Position numbers and translations under genes: made by a program. Under the pieces are notes generated by a model. The model was not told the origin of the DNA. It did no database searches and saw nothing but the letters and a program-made list of their open reading frames with translations. DNA of 64,000 nt from Mesostigma viride (Eukaryota; Streptophyta; Mesostigmatophyceae; Mesostigmatales; Mesostigmataceae). Where the stretch lies: NCBI GenBank assembly GCA_009746045.1, contig RPFO01000667.1, positions 7,069,046 through 7,133,045 of the forward strand, in the 5' to 3' direction. This document shows positions 1 through 15,300 of this stretch, in pieces; positions within the stretch are counted from its first letter, which is position 1; the number at the start of each line of letters is the position of its first letter.

Positions 1-183
1 GTGCGTGTGCGTGTGCGTGTGCGTGTGCGTGTGCGTGTGCGTGTGCGTGTGCGTGTGCGTGTGCGTGTGCGTGTGCGTGTGCGTGTGCGTGTGCGTGTGC
101 GTGTGCGTGTGCGTGTGCGTGTGCGCCTGGGCCTGGGCCTGGGCCTGGGCCTGGGCCTGGGCGTGGGCCTGGGCCTGGGCCTG
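1..183. repeat. Hexanucleotide tracts (GTGCGT)n then (CTGGGC)n
   Basis: Positions 1-125 are an uninterrupted GTGCGT repeat and 126-183 a CTGGGC repeat with one GTGGGC variant. Because the period is six, several frames stay open. The tract ends just before an ITPA exon at 260, so it most likely lies in an ITPA intron. Confidence 0.95.
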
Positions 184-259
184 TTGCGCGCGCGTGTGAT
201 TCATCATGCAGACTCCACCTACCTGCCTGTGCTTCAACATGCCTGTTGCACATGCGCAG

Positions 260-4519
<4,260 letters not shown>

Positions 4520-4953
4520 GCCAACATCAGGGTGCACCTTTATTGATGAAACCATTAGAACAGGCTTGAGAATCTAGGTAAAAGATGGTACCACAAGTCC
4601 CCTCAAGCAAGCGTCTTGATTATCCGCATCATCGGCTTGCTCGGGTAGATGGAAATGAGATCGAGATGCAGAAAGGAGTGGTACTGCATTGCGTTTCAGA
4701 CATCAATCGTCCAGGCATAGTTGTCTCACTTCATCAATGTCCAGAACATTAATGTAGACACACACTCTTAAGCTGCTTTAATGTCTAAAGCAGATTAGGG
4801 GCTGCGAATGGATCATGAGCACGCTGAGAGCAAGAGTGCCTCGCCCTATGCTCTGAGTGATTTCATCTGAGTGATTTCATCTTAGTGATCAAAAGTTTGA
4901 TGCATGCACATCTTTGAGAGGCTAGTGCCTCTGCGGCTGTTCTCCTGGTTTCC

Positions 4954-5100
4954 GTTAAATTAAATTAGGAACATATCTCCGTTGGGAGTACATGTAGCAC
5001 ATATCCCTGAGAAGGGGCGTATGGCTTTTCATACAGTCTGGGCTACTTCCTGCAAGTCTGTTGGTTTCCATGGAAGCGCAGATAGTAGCTAATACAACAG
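4954..5100 (-). mobile_element. LINE 3'-end fragment (ACTCCCAACGGAG family)
   Basis: Read on the minus strand it ends ATGTGCTACATGTACTCCC-AACGGAGATATG followed by an AT tail made of TTTAATTTAA. The same end occurs at 53,845-53,900 (-), 54,808-54,850 (+), 55,537-55,996 (-) and in the duplicate unit. Only the 3' end is present, as expected for a 5'-truncated insertion. Confidence 0.6.
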
Positions 5101-5252
5101 AGTCCTGCCTGTTGAAGATCGCCATTGGGTATGGCAGCTAGGATGGTCTGCTTGCTGTGGAATGCATTCAACGGCCGGAGGAACGGATGTAGTTAGTCAA
5201 CGACAAGTATTGTTTTCTAGATTAGCTTAGCGTTAGCACGTGACAAGCAGCT

Positions 5253-6640
5253 ATGACGACTCCGAAAGCAAAACGAGGCCTGCTTGAAAAAGGATCGAGC
5301 TTTCCGGCTCCCAGCCCAACCCACTCGCCATCGTCCTTGCCCAGCCGTTTGGGGCCGCAAACCCCTCGCCAGCAAACCCATCGCCAAGCGCCTCGCCAGA
5401 GCCCAAGAAACCCTGCCACGACACATACAAATGGCGCCAGTACCTATCTAGACTACGCAAGCTTTTCTTTCCGCGGCTGGCTGCGACTGCCTTAGGAAGA
5501 ATGCGCCCAGATATGCCAGTACTACGCACTGGAACACAAGCTCCAAGCGCCCGAGGGGCCCATCCCCGCGGACAACGTAGAGGAGTTCCTGGCCCTGCCA
5601 TGATTCAACCATCGCCTCGCCATCCTCTTCAGCTTCTTCAAGCTAACTGAACGCGACCTCGTCGCTAGGCTCCGCAACCCAGCCCGGCCTGCGCAGCCGG
5701 CAGCCACACCGGCTCCCTCCCTCTGCAAGGATGACATCCGAGCAGTGCTGGAGGAGCACGTGACCTGGCCCCTGGCCGAGAAGATGACATTGAAGACCAC
5801 AGCGCTCAACACGGTGGAGGCCAAGGTCTCCAATACGGAAACCAAGGTCGCACACAAGCTTCAACCTCAGCTCACGGCGCTGCAGACCGCGGCGCAGGCC
5901 TCTGATGCGCATGCCGCCCTCCTCTCCTGCCTCAATCAGGTGGAGGGCAAGTGCGGTGTGCTCATGAAGAAGCTTGAAGCCATCACCGCCCACATCGAGG
6001 CCCTGGCCACACAGGTCCCAAAGATAGCGGAGCAGACGGCCACCATCGATCGCATCCCAGCCAACCCGGCAGGATGCTGGCGACCTCCCGCCGCTCTCCT
6101 ATGCGGACCTGCTGTGGTCAGCGACCCCTCAACCACTGACGCCATCGCCACGAAGCTCCAGGAGCTGGAGGACCACCGCCAGGCCGAACAACGGGAGGCC
6201 ACCGACCGCGCTCGCCCGGCGAGTGCCGAGTGGTGCTGCGTCGTTTCCCCCAGAAGCCAGGTGAGACGTCAACCACCCTTGCCGACGAGCTCAAGGACCA
6301 GCTTCTTACCCTCATGGGCCTGGTAGGTGAGGTAGCTGAACTGCGCGGGTGCCACCGCCTTCCCCACTCACGGGACAAGGTGGCTCCCCCACCAGTCCTG
6401 CTCACCTTCCCCTCCCCCGAGGACAAGCAGCGGTTCCTCTCTCGTCGCAAGAGGTTGCACGACCTCACCTGGACGCTGGACGACGACCTGACCCCCGCTC
6501 AGCAGCAGCAGCGACGCGACCTGTGGCCGGAATACCTCCGCCACAAGCAGGACCCCCAGAAGCCTAAGGTGTACCGGAGGGGCGGGGACCTGATGATCAA
6601 CCACAAGCTAGATGTGGACGCCCCCTGCGGGCTAGAATAG
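5253..6640 (+). pseudogene. LINE ORF1-like protein (coiled coil plus RRM/C-terminal domain), broken
   Basis: The reading starts at ATG 5253 with a Pro/Gln/Ser-rich head. Frame 0 is interrupted by in-frame stops near 5493 and 5601, then continues through a helical, heptad-like region (about 5745-6060) rich in Ala, Glu and Leu. Near 6,220 the frame changes. The tail contains PPPVLLTFPSPEDKQRFLSR and later LDDDLTPAQQQQRRDLWP, the pattern of the RRM and C-terminal domains of L1-type ORF1 proteins, which bind element RNA. It ends at TAG 6638-6640. It is followed directly by a 3' UTR with no ORF2. The LINE ORF1 assignment rests on architecture and short motifs, not on a search. Confidence 0.65.
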
Positions 6641-7050
6641 CCCTAGCTTGTAATCATTGGTAGTCACTGCCGCCATGGCAGCCATGCCTAGAATGTTTGC
6701 CTAGCCGTGCCACCATACCTAGCCACGTGCACCGCTAACACACGGTACACAACCAGCCATAGTCTTAGCTAGCTTAGCACTTGTACAGCCATGCTACGTC
6801 CTGGCTATGATCGATCAGATTACTTGCCCACGCTCAGGTTGTTATGATATGCTCACATGGGTCTTATTGCACCTACAGAACTTGCCGGATCGTCTATCGT
6901 GTCCGATTGCAGCTGTGGCATGCCTCTGGCATGAAGGAGAAAGTCTCTGCCCTTTCTTCCTGTTGTGCACATACAGGGATTAAAAGCACTCGATCCGGAG
7001 CTCCGTGACTCCCCAACGGGAGCACGAGTTTGTTAATTAATAAATTGCAC
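6641..7050 (+). mobile_element. LINE 3' UTR ending in a TTAATTAATAAA tail
   Basis: From about 6,783 (ACAGCCATGCTACG) it matches 44,485-44,531 joined to 45,746-45,975, where the same 3' UTR follows an ORF2. The end AACGGGAGCACGAGTTTG then TTAATTAA also occurs reversed at 40,535-40,640. The stretch around 6,836-6,850 is the uninterrupted version of the site that received a retrotransposon at 44.5 kb. Confidence 0.65.
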
Positions 7051-7283
7051 TCCATGGCGCTGCAATTAAATAATATGAAGTGAGACAACTATGAATAGCA
7101 TGCACGATTGCAGCAGCTAGTGTGTATCAAGGACAGCATTTCGGGCTCGTTCTTTCGGCATTCTAGTGTACGCTGTTGTCTTGTATGCGGTCCAGCCTAC
7201 ACATGGCTTGAAATGCCTTGGCCGATCAAGCAATATCGTCAGACCTGGCCATTAAACCCCTGGGAAATGACCCGTAAATGATT

Positions 7284-10074
7284 TCATAGATGGAAGCCGT
7301 GGCATGGCTGCGCCCGGGCAGACCACAGCTTTCGCGTGACCTCCTGCCTGACAAACCTCACAAAGTCGGCCGTCTGGTTATCCCCCCTCGACTCTGCCAC
7401 CGCGAGCGCCTGACTGAGTGGCTCCTTTGCCCCCGCGGCCATGAAGTGCTTCCGGAACGCAAAGTGCGCCTTGATCAACCCTGGCCAAACGCACACTAGC
7501 GTGGCCAAATGCCTGGCATCCACGACGCAGGCCATGCCGATCCGCCCGCCATGCGCCAGCATCAACTTGAGCAGGCGCACGAGAAGCTGACAGGTGGCGT
7601 CCTTGGGCATCTCGGCCAGCCGCGCCATTCCCTCGCCGACTGAGACCAAGTTCAGGAGCACCAAGTTGGCCACAGTAAGGCAGTCCATGATCTGGAGCTC
7701 GACCTCCGCTCTGTCGCCTGCCACTCCCCTGCACCTGCCATAGGAGTCTGACATCCGTTTGTCTGGCTGGCAGTCGCTCCCTCGCTCGACTGTGTGTGAG
7801 CCGGAGGGACCACGTGTGCCTATCAAAGCACTAGTAGCACGGTCAGGCGTCCCCGTGACGCCAACCGTCAACCCCCCAGTGCCGCCACCAGGCAGCGCAC
7901 CAGAGCCGCCACCCACGAGTGCCTCGTGCCGCTGCAACCCTTGCCGGATGGTCTCCAGCGTGCCCTCCACCAGGCCGGCCTCGATAAACCACGCCCTGTT
8001 CACCGCGTCCTTTGCCAGCATCGATATCGCCATGCAAGCCCAGTACTCCACTGTGGGATACCTTCCTGCGGCCGCCACGCGAAGCATGTCGGCGACGTGA
8101 GGGCACGCGCCGCGGAGCTGCCCCGCGATCCCGGCAGGCCCTCCGCTGCAGATGTTCTGGACAGACTGACACGTGTACACCGCGAGAGCCCACGATGAGT
8201 CTTGGGTGAGGATCTCGGACTTGTATTCCGGCGACGTGGCCATCGCGCACGCCGCCACCAAGTCCGCGCACATGCCGGGGGGGATGGCAACAGCGACACC
8301 CCCACTGCCATCCCCATATCCTGGTGTCCTCCCTGGGCCTCCCTGCCGCGTAGCCCTGGAGTCTCGGTGCGGGTCTCGCGGCTCCGTCGTGCCGTGGCCG
8401 AGATCCGGGTAGGTGTTGGACTCAGTGGCCGACGTGATGGCCCGGCACGCGTCCAGCACCAGCGAGAGGGCATCCATGCCTAGGGCCACCGCGTGGCGAA
8501 GGCAAGCGCCGAGCGCAGGGAGCAGCGCTGGGTGGATGCCCAGCTGGCGCACGTGCGCGCACCGGGCGTCGTGCCCGCAGACGGAGGCGAGCTGCTGGAG
8601 GCCATGCAGCGCGGAGCAGCTGGTGCCACACGCGCCCAGCCTTGCTTCAGTCGAGAAGGGGTCCATACTTGGTTCAGTCGAGAAGGGGCCCATCCCCCAT
8701 TCGGGCGATGTCGCGTCCTCCTGAGGGTCAGCACCTGCGGAGGGGTCCGCATCATGAGGGTCACCGCGCCTCTGATCCGCGGATGGTGTCGGCATTGCGT
8801 CCTCGCGCCTTTGATCCGCGGATGCACCGCCACGAGGGTCCAAAGTCATGCACTGTCCAGAACCCACATGATGGCTGCGACTGGGCCTGGAGCTGCTGGC
8901 ATCCGGCCCCTTGCCGCTGCGGGTGGGCCTGGTGCTGCAGGCATCCGGCCCCTCGCCGCTGCGGGTGGGCCTGGTGCTGCTGGCATCCGGCCCCTTGCCG
9001 CTGCGGGTGGGCCTGGTGCTGCTGGCATCCGGCCCCTCGCCGCCACCGCTGCTGCCAGCCCCCGCAATGATGCCCCGCTGCACCGCTTGAAACGTCCCCG
9101 CGTCGCTAAATAGAGCGCAGAGGGACGCATCCGCGCCGAGCGTGCCCAGGTAGACGCATCTGCTGGCCACGGCGAGGAGCCGCCACGCGCGCCGCTGGGT
9201 TGCGCCTATCACCACCTGCGTCAGGTGCTCAATACCGCCCGCCATGGCAAACGCCGCGTGGTTGCCGGGGCTCACCCAGATGAGGCCCTCCAGCCCGTAG
9301 CACACAGGGAGGAAGGGGACCCAGGACCGGCCGGCCAGGATGCGGGCCAGGGTGTCGGCATAGAGCGCGCAAGCGCCGGCCTTGCCGAGAAGCTTCCCCT
9401 CTTTCGTGCCCATCTTGGAGCGCTGGAGGACCTCCAGCAAAGCGGAGCCCTCGCCCCCGCCCAATAGTGATGCAGCATCCGTGTCGCTCACCAAGTCGTC
9501 GAATACGAATGAGGCAAGGCTCTCGGCCGTCGTCCCGTTGGCCGTCGCGAATCGGTCATCCAGCTCGCGGGCCGCGGCGGCGACGAGGTCTTGGGCTTGC
9601 GCGTCGGTCAGCCCACACGGCAGCTCCTCGGGCGGTCTGCCTTCGGGGTTTGTCAAGTGCTTGCATAGGACTTTGTGCCTGGGGAAATCGGCGACTTGGC
9701 ATTCCTGCGCATACCGAGGAATAATGATGTTATATTTAGCAACGTTATTTTAGCAAATTTGTAATCTTTATCAACGCTATCAAGGAGCACGTTACAAGGA
9801 ATGGACGCTCTTATCAAGGAGCGGGTCACCAAGGACACGCTCGGCACGCTAATAGACAATTACCAAAAACAGCGGCATTGTAAAGGCAAGACAGACGAAC
9901 TTGTGACGCTGCCAATGTACGCATTGTGACTGATCGTCACCCCACAAAGCTCGAAGAATTTGGGTAAGTAGTTGGCGGGAAGAAACTCACACGGGAGCAA
10001 TAGTACACTGTTCGACACCTGGCACACGCCTTGGCAGCTCTTTCGTTGCAATTAGGGCAAACTTTAGTAGCCAT
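7284..10074 (-). CDS. MYND zinc-finger / ARM-like helical-repeat protein, two exons
   Basis: Exon 1 is 10074-9991 (ATG at 10074; MATKVCPNCNERAAK, then CARCRTVYYCSR) and ends at donor gtgagt. Exon 2 is 9704-7284 after acceptor gcgcag and opens ECQVADFPRHKVLC. Together they give the full MYND pattern C6-C9, C17-C20, C26-C30, H38-C42. MYND fingers bind proline-rich peptides in other proteins. The remaining roughly 790 residues, in one intronless exon, are helical with ARM/HEAT-like stretches (for example WACMAISMLAKDAVNRAWF); residues about 249-303 are four copies of a 14-residue Ser/Pro/Arg repeat. Total length is 834 residues. The TTG at 9656 is not the start. Function unknown; a scaffold or protein-interaction role is inferred. 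Confidence 0.85.
8875..9045. repeat. 42-bp coding tandem repeat in the MYND gene
   Basis: Four near-identical 42-bp units (plus strand GGTGCTGCTGGCATCCGGCC) encode GPDASSTRPTRSGK-type repeats between predicted helical parts. Copies differ by single bases (CTT/CTC, CTG/CAG), so the repeat expands in frame. Confidence 0.9.
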
Positions 10075-12315
10075 TATTTGGTACCGGGCTTTACATAACC
10101 ACTTTCACCAGGCGGCTTGAACAAGGCCCGCTTCACCATCCCACGTTGTGCAGGGCCTAGCGCAAGTTATGCAACATCGGGGGTGAAGGCCATGCACGGC
10201 AGCAAGCTATATATCCCAGTCCCGTCCTTGCAAACTTGTCTCAATTGTCTTGGTTGGGGCGCTCCTGCCCCCATTGCATCGTGAACGTAATCAATTGAGT
10301 CGCACACTGCATCAGGCTCGCACTGGTATGTATTATGTAATCATAAATTTAGTCCGCTAACCCTGTCGGACCACCGGCGCGGGGATTAACTCAACTCAAC
10401 TCATAAATCTAGTATGGATGTGGAAGCTATTCGAGGTTTACATAGGCATTCATTTCTATTCCGAATTTCCGATTGCTGTTGCGGTCCTCGAATTACTAGT
10501 AGGCCATACAGTACTGAACTGTAGTGTAGGCTGTGTAGCATACTAGCAATGCATTCGCTATTCGGCCTATTCATATTGTACGTCTTGTATCTTCTGGGCC
10601 CTGGAGTGCATAACCCTGGGCTGAATTGGCTCTGGCGCAGTGGCCGGCGCTGTGAGTCCCAACAACAGCTTTTTTAGTCCGCGTGCACCGTGCGCCGTGC
10701 AGGCGCGTTCATATTCAAGTATGTATGCTATATCCTATAACGGTCTACGGACTCAAGATATTTCAGGATTGCTCGAAAGTCGAGAGTCGAATAGGTATGT
10801 AACTCGAATTGCTCGAGGGTCGGAGCCTCGGAGGGTGCAATATGCGCATAAACCGTGACTGGAGCCACCACAGTATCAGTCTAATCGTGCGCACTGGGAA
10901 AATGCAAACTGCGCGTGCATGCAGATAATTATGAGAATGCCGGCCTTGACCAGCTATACAAGCATCTGTTAGATCCTCTGCCTTTTATAGTTGATACAGC
11001 TAATGATAAGCATCTGTTATCTCATCTTGCACCTTTCATTCTGGTCCTATCGCTACCGGTTCCTTGTCATGCAACTGAGGCCCGTACCTCCCGGAAGGCG
11101 GGGGCAAGTGGCGTCCGTGCGGCGCAGGACGCCGGACTTCCTGCGCAAGAACATCCTGTGGAAAGCTCAAAGCACATGCTAATCCCGAAACCTGAATTTC
11201 CTAACATTTCTTCAGTCCTAGGCAGAATTCGTCCCAAGGGCAGGATCTGTAGTGGAACTCAAAATCGGCACTTTTTTTAAATATAGCGGTTATCTGGGAA
11301 TGCTGGATGGTATTTATTTGCTTTGCACGCATAAACCGGAATTTGAAACCGTCGCAGTCCTGCGGTTGGTAAGATGCCTTCCAATAACAGTTATTCTTCG
11401 GCCACGTCCCTGCCTCAGTCAAGAGATGGGCACGTGGCGTCGCATACCGGGACAGTGTTCCTGCGTAGCCATATCCTGTAAAAAAACATCTCTCATCCCG
11501 TAACCTGCGTTCGAAGATAATGCTTTATCACCTTGAGAAACTTCACGTGCCTCGTCTGCGAGGTCCACTCAAGGTTGAGCCTTTACCCTGATACCACATC
11601 GTAGTTTTTTCACCCAGCAAGGGCGAGTTTGGAAATGGAGCAGCATGGCGAGCCCAACGAAACCGTCGACCAATGGATTTTGAGAATCGGGGAACGTCCC
11701 CAAGGCCGGCTTCCTCAGGTCAGCTTTGTCAAACCCTGGGATACTTGGGCCCTGCATATCAAAAAACAAGCCTTCCACATGCATGGGCTGTGAGCAATGT
11801 GCATACCATTATACGTCCTCAGAAAATGTGACTGCCTGATCTCGGAATTCGCATTTTGCACGGACCAGGTTTGCAATGCTTGAGGGCTGCTGAACACGCA
11901 TGGCTTGGCACCTGCATCATACAACCCCGCCGCAGTGGGCGAGGAAGCAAGGATCGGCTGTTGTGTCCCACCCTCTTTCATGGCACCTTTTATAGGTGGT
12001 GCCTATGACTTGGGCACCATACCCATCGTGACTTGTCTTTTGTCTGTTGTCTTTTGTGGCGGGTAATCCTTCGTGCGTGGTGAACGGGGACCTGGACAAT
12101 GGAAGGCATTGGGCTGGAATGTGCATAGAAAGCCATGGGAGATTTCTGCTAGAGGTCCTGCATTCAATTTTTCCTAGTAATAACCTGTCAACCATATCCT
12201 GCTAGAAATAGTGGATGCTCATTAAGAATGCAACCTTTGACTTGCGTTCCATATCTGTTCCGGACGCATCCTATCGGCGCATGCACATGTGTTGCTATTT
12301 ATAAACCATGCCCAG
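10075..12315. other. Intergenic / 5' region between MYND and ankyrin genes
   Basis: AT-rich DNA between the minus-strand MYND start and the first certain ankyrin exon. It should hold the MYND promoter and the missing 5' exons of the ankyrin gene. A GC-rich coding-like stretch lies at about 11,075-11,170, and two possible microexons at 10,641-10,651 and 10,703-10,718. None could be confirmed. Confidence 0.4.
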
Positions 12316-15300
12316 GGTCGCGAGTCGGCCCTGACTGCTGCCATCCGGGAAGGGCGCTTGGACGCCGTGGCGCTTCTAATCAAGCTGGGGGTGGACGTCA
12401 ACAAGTCTGATAGGGTGGGTACAACAAGTCTGATGGGTTGGGTTGCCGGTCTCATGTCGACTAGTTATCTGACCTCATCCCTTCTAGCCGATCTGCCCTC
12501 ATTCCTACCCCCCATCCGCCAAGTTTTGTTTCCAAAATCCATGGGTATGGACAACCAAGTCTTCCATCTGATATCAATATTGATGGTGTGTTCCTTCCTA
12601 TGAGTATCCGTGTGTTTCCAAGATCAATTTCAATGTGTTTCCAAGATCCACGTCAACATGTGCTTCCAAGATTAACGTGTATTGTCAACCCCAGTGTTCC
12701 ATGTGCAGGTTCTGTGAATTCAGTCACTAATTTCCTTCGTGCTCTGTAGATCGTGCGAGTCTTGGATCCTAGGGCTGGAGCATGTGGTCACCTTTTGAAG
12801 CCGCACGCGGGTGACAGGTGCTGAAATGTCCTGTGTAACATTTGACACTTTTCAACTAAGTTGATGTGTAGCCATGATTAAGCCATAATGCAATGAGTTG
12901 ATCTTTCTGTCAAGTTGAAAGTCAGACCGGCCCTCTTGAACAAAAGCACAGTTTCCCATGGCAACCGAACCTAGGCTATAACAGCAATCTTGAACAACAG
13001 CATAGTTTCCCATGACCACCGAACCTAGGCTATAACAGCAATCTTGAACAACAGCACAGTTTCCCATGACCACCGAACCTAGGCTATAACAGCAATCTTG
13101 AACAACAGCACTCAGTTTCCCATGACCACCGAACCTAGGCTATAACAGCAATCTTGAACAAAAGCACAGTTTCCCATGACCACCGAACCTAGGCTATAAC
13201 AGCAATCTTGAACAAAAGCATAGTTTCCCATGACCACCGAACCTAGGCTATAACAGCAATCTTGAACAACAGCATAGTTTCCCATGACCACCGAACCTGG
13301 GCTATAACAGCAATCTTGAACAACAGCACAGTTTCCCATGACCACCGAACCTAGGCTATAACAGCAATCTTGAACAACAGCACAGTTTCCCATGACCACC
13401 AAACCTAGGCTATAACAGCAATCTTGAACAAAAGCATAGTTTCCCATGACCACCGAACCTGGGCTATAACAGCAATCTTGAACAAAAGCACAGTTTCCCA
13501 TGACCACCGAACCTAGGCTATAACAGCAATCTTGAACAAAAGCATAGTTTCCCATGACCACCGAACCTAGGCTATAACAGCAATCTTGAACAACAGCAAC
13601 AGCACAGTTTCCCATGACCACCGAACCTAGGCTATAACAGCAATCTTGAACAACAGCACAGTTTCCCATGACCACCGAACCTAGGCTATAACAGCAATCT
13701 TGAACAACAGCACAGTTTCCCATGACCACCGAACCTAGGCTATAACAGCAATCTTGAACAAAAGCATAGTTTCCCATGACCACCGAACCTAGGCTATAAC
13801 AGCAATCTTGAACAACAGCACAGTTTCCCATGACCACCGAACCTAGGCTATAACAGCAATCTTGAACAACAGCACAGTTTCCCATGACCACCGAACCTGG
13901 GCTATAACAGCCATCTTGAACAACAGCACAGTTTCCCATGACCACCGAACCTGGGCTATAACAGCAATCTTGAACAACAGCAACAGCACAGTTTCCCATG
14001 ACCACCGAACCTAGGCTATAACAGCAATCTTGAACAAAAGCATAGTTTCCCATGACCACCGAACCTAGGCTATGACAGCAATCTTGAACAACAGCAACAG
14101 CATAGTTTCCCATGACCACCGAACCTGGGCTATAACAGCAATCTTGAACAACAGCAACAGCACAGTTTCCCATGACCACCGAACCTAGGCTATAACAGCA
14201 ATCTTGAACAAAAGCATAGTTTCCCATGACCACCGAACCTAGGCTATAACAGCAATCTTGAACAACAGCAACAGCACAGTTTCCCATGACCACCGAACCT
14301 GGGCTATAACAGCAATCTTGAACAACAGCAACAGCACAGTTTCCCATGACCACCGAACCTAGGCTATAACAGCAATCTTGAACAAAAGCATAGTTTCCCA
14401 TGACCACCGAACCTAGGCTATAACAGCAATCTTGAACAAAAGCATAGTTTCCCATGACCACCGAACCTAGGCTATAACAGCAATCTTGAACAAAAGCACA
14501 GTTTCCCATGACCACCGAACCTGGGCTATAACAGCAATCTTGAACAACAGCAACAGCATAGTTTCCCATGACCACCGAACCTGGGCTATAACAGCAATCT
14601 TGAACAACAGCAACAGCACAGTTTCCCATGACCACCGAACCTAGGCTATAACAGCAATCTTGAACAAAAGCTTAGTTTCCCATGACCACCGAACCTAGGC
14701 TATAACAGCAATCTTGAACAACAGCATAGTGTCCCATGACCACCGAACCTGGGCTATAACAGCAATCTTGAACAACAGCAACAGCACAGTTTCCCATGAC
14801 CACCAAACCTGGGCTATAACAGCAATCTTGAACAACAGCAACAGCATAGTTTCCCATGACCACCGAACCTAGGCTATAACAGCAATCTTGAACAAAAGCA
14901 CAGTTTCCCATGACCACCGAACCTAGGCTATAACAGCAATCTTGAACAACAGCATAGTGTCCCATGACCACCGAACCTAGGCTATAACAGCAATCTTGAA
15001 CAAAAGCATAGTTTCCCATGACCACCGAACCTAGGCTATAACAGCAATCTTGAACAACAGCACAGTTTCCCATGACCACCGAACCTGGGCTATAACAGCA
15101 ATCTTGAACAACAGCACAGTTTCCCATGACCACCGAACCTAGGCTATAACAGCCCTCTTGAACAAAAGCATAGTTTCCCATGACCACCGAACCTGGGCTA
15201 TAACAGCAATCTTGAACAACAGCACAGTTTCCCATGACCACCGAACCTGGGCTATAACAGCAATCTTGAACAACAGCAACAGCACAGTTTCCCATGACCA

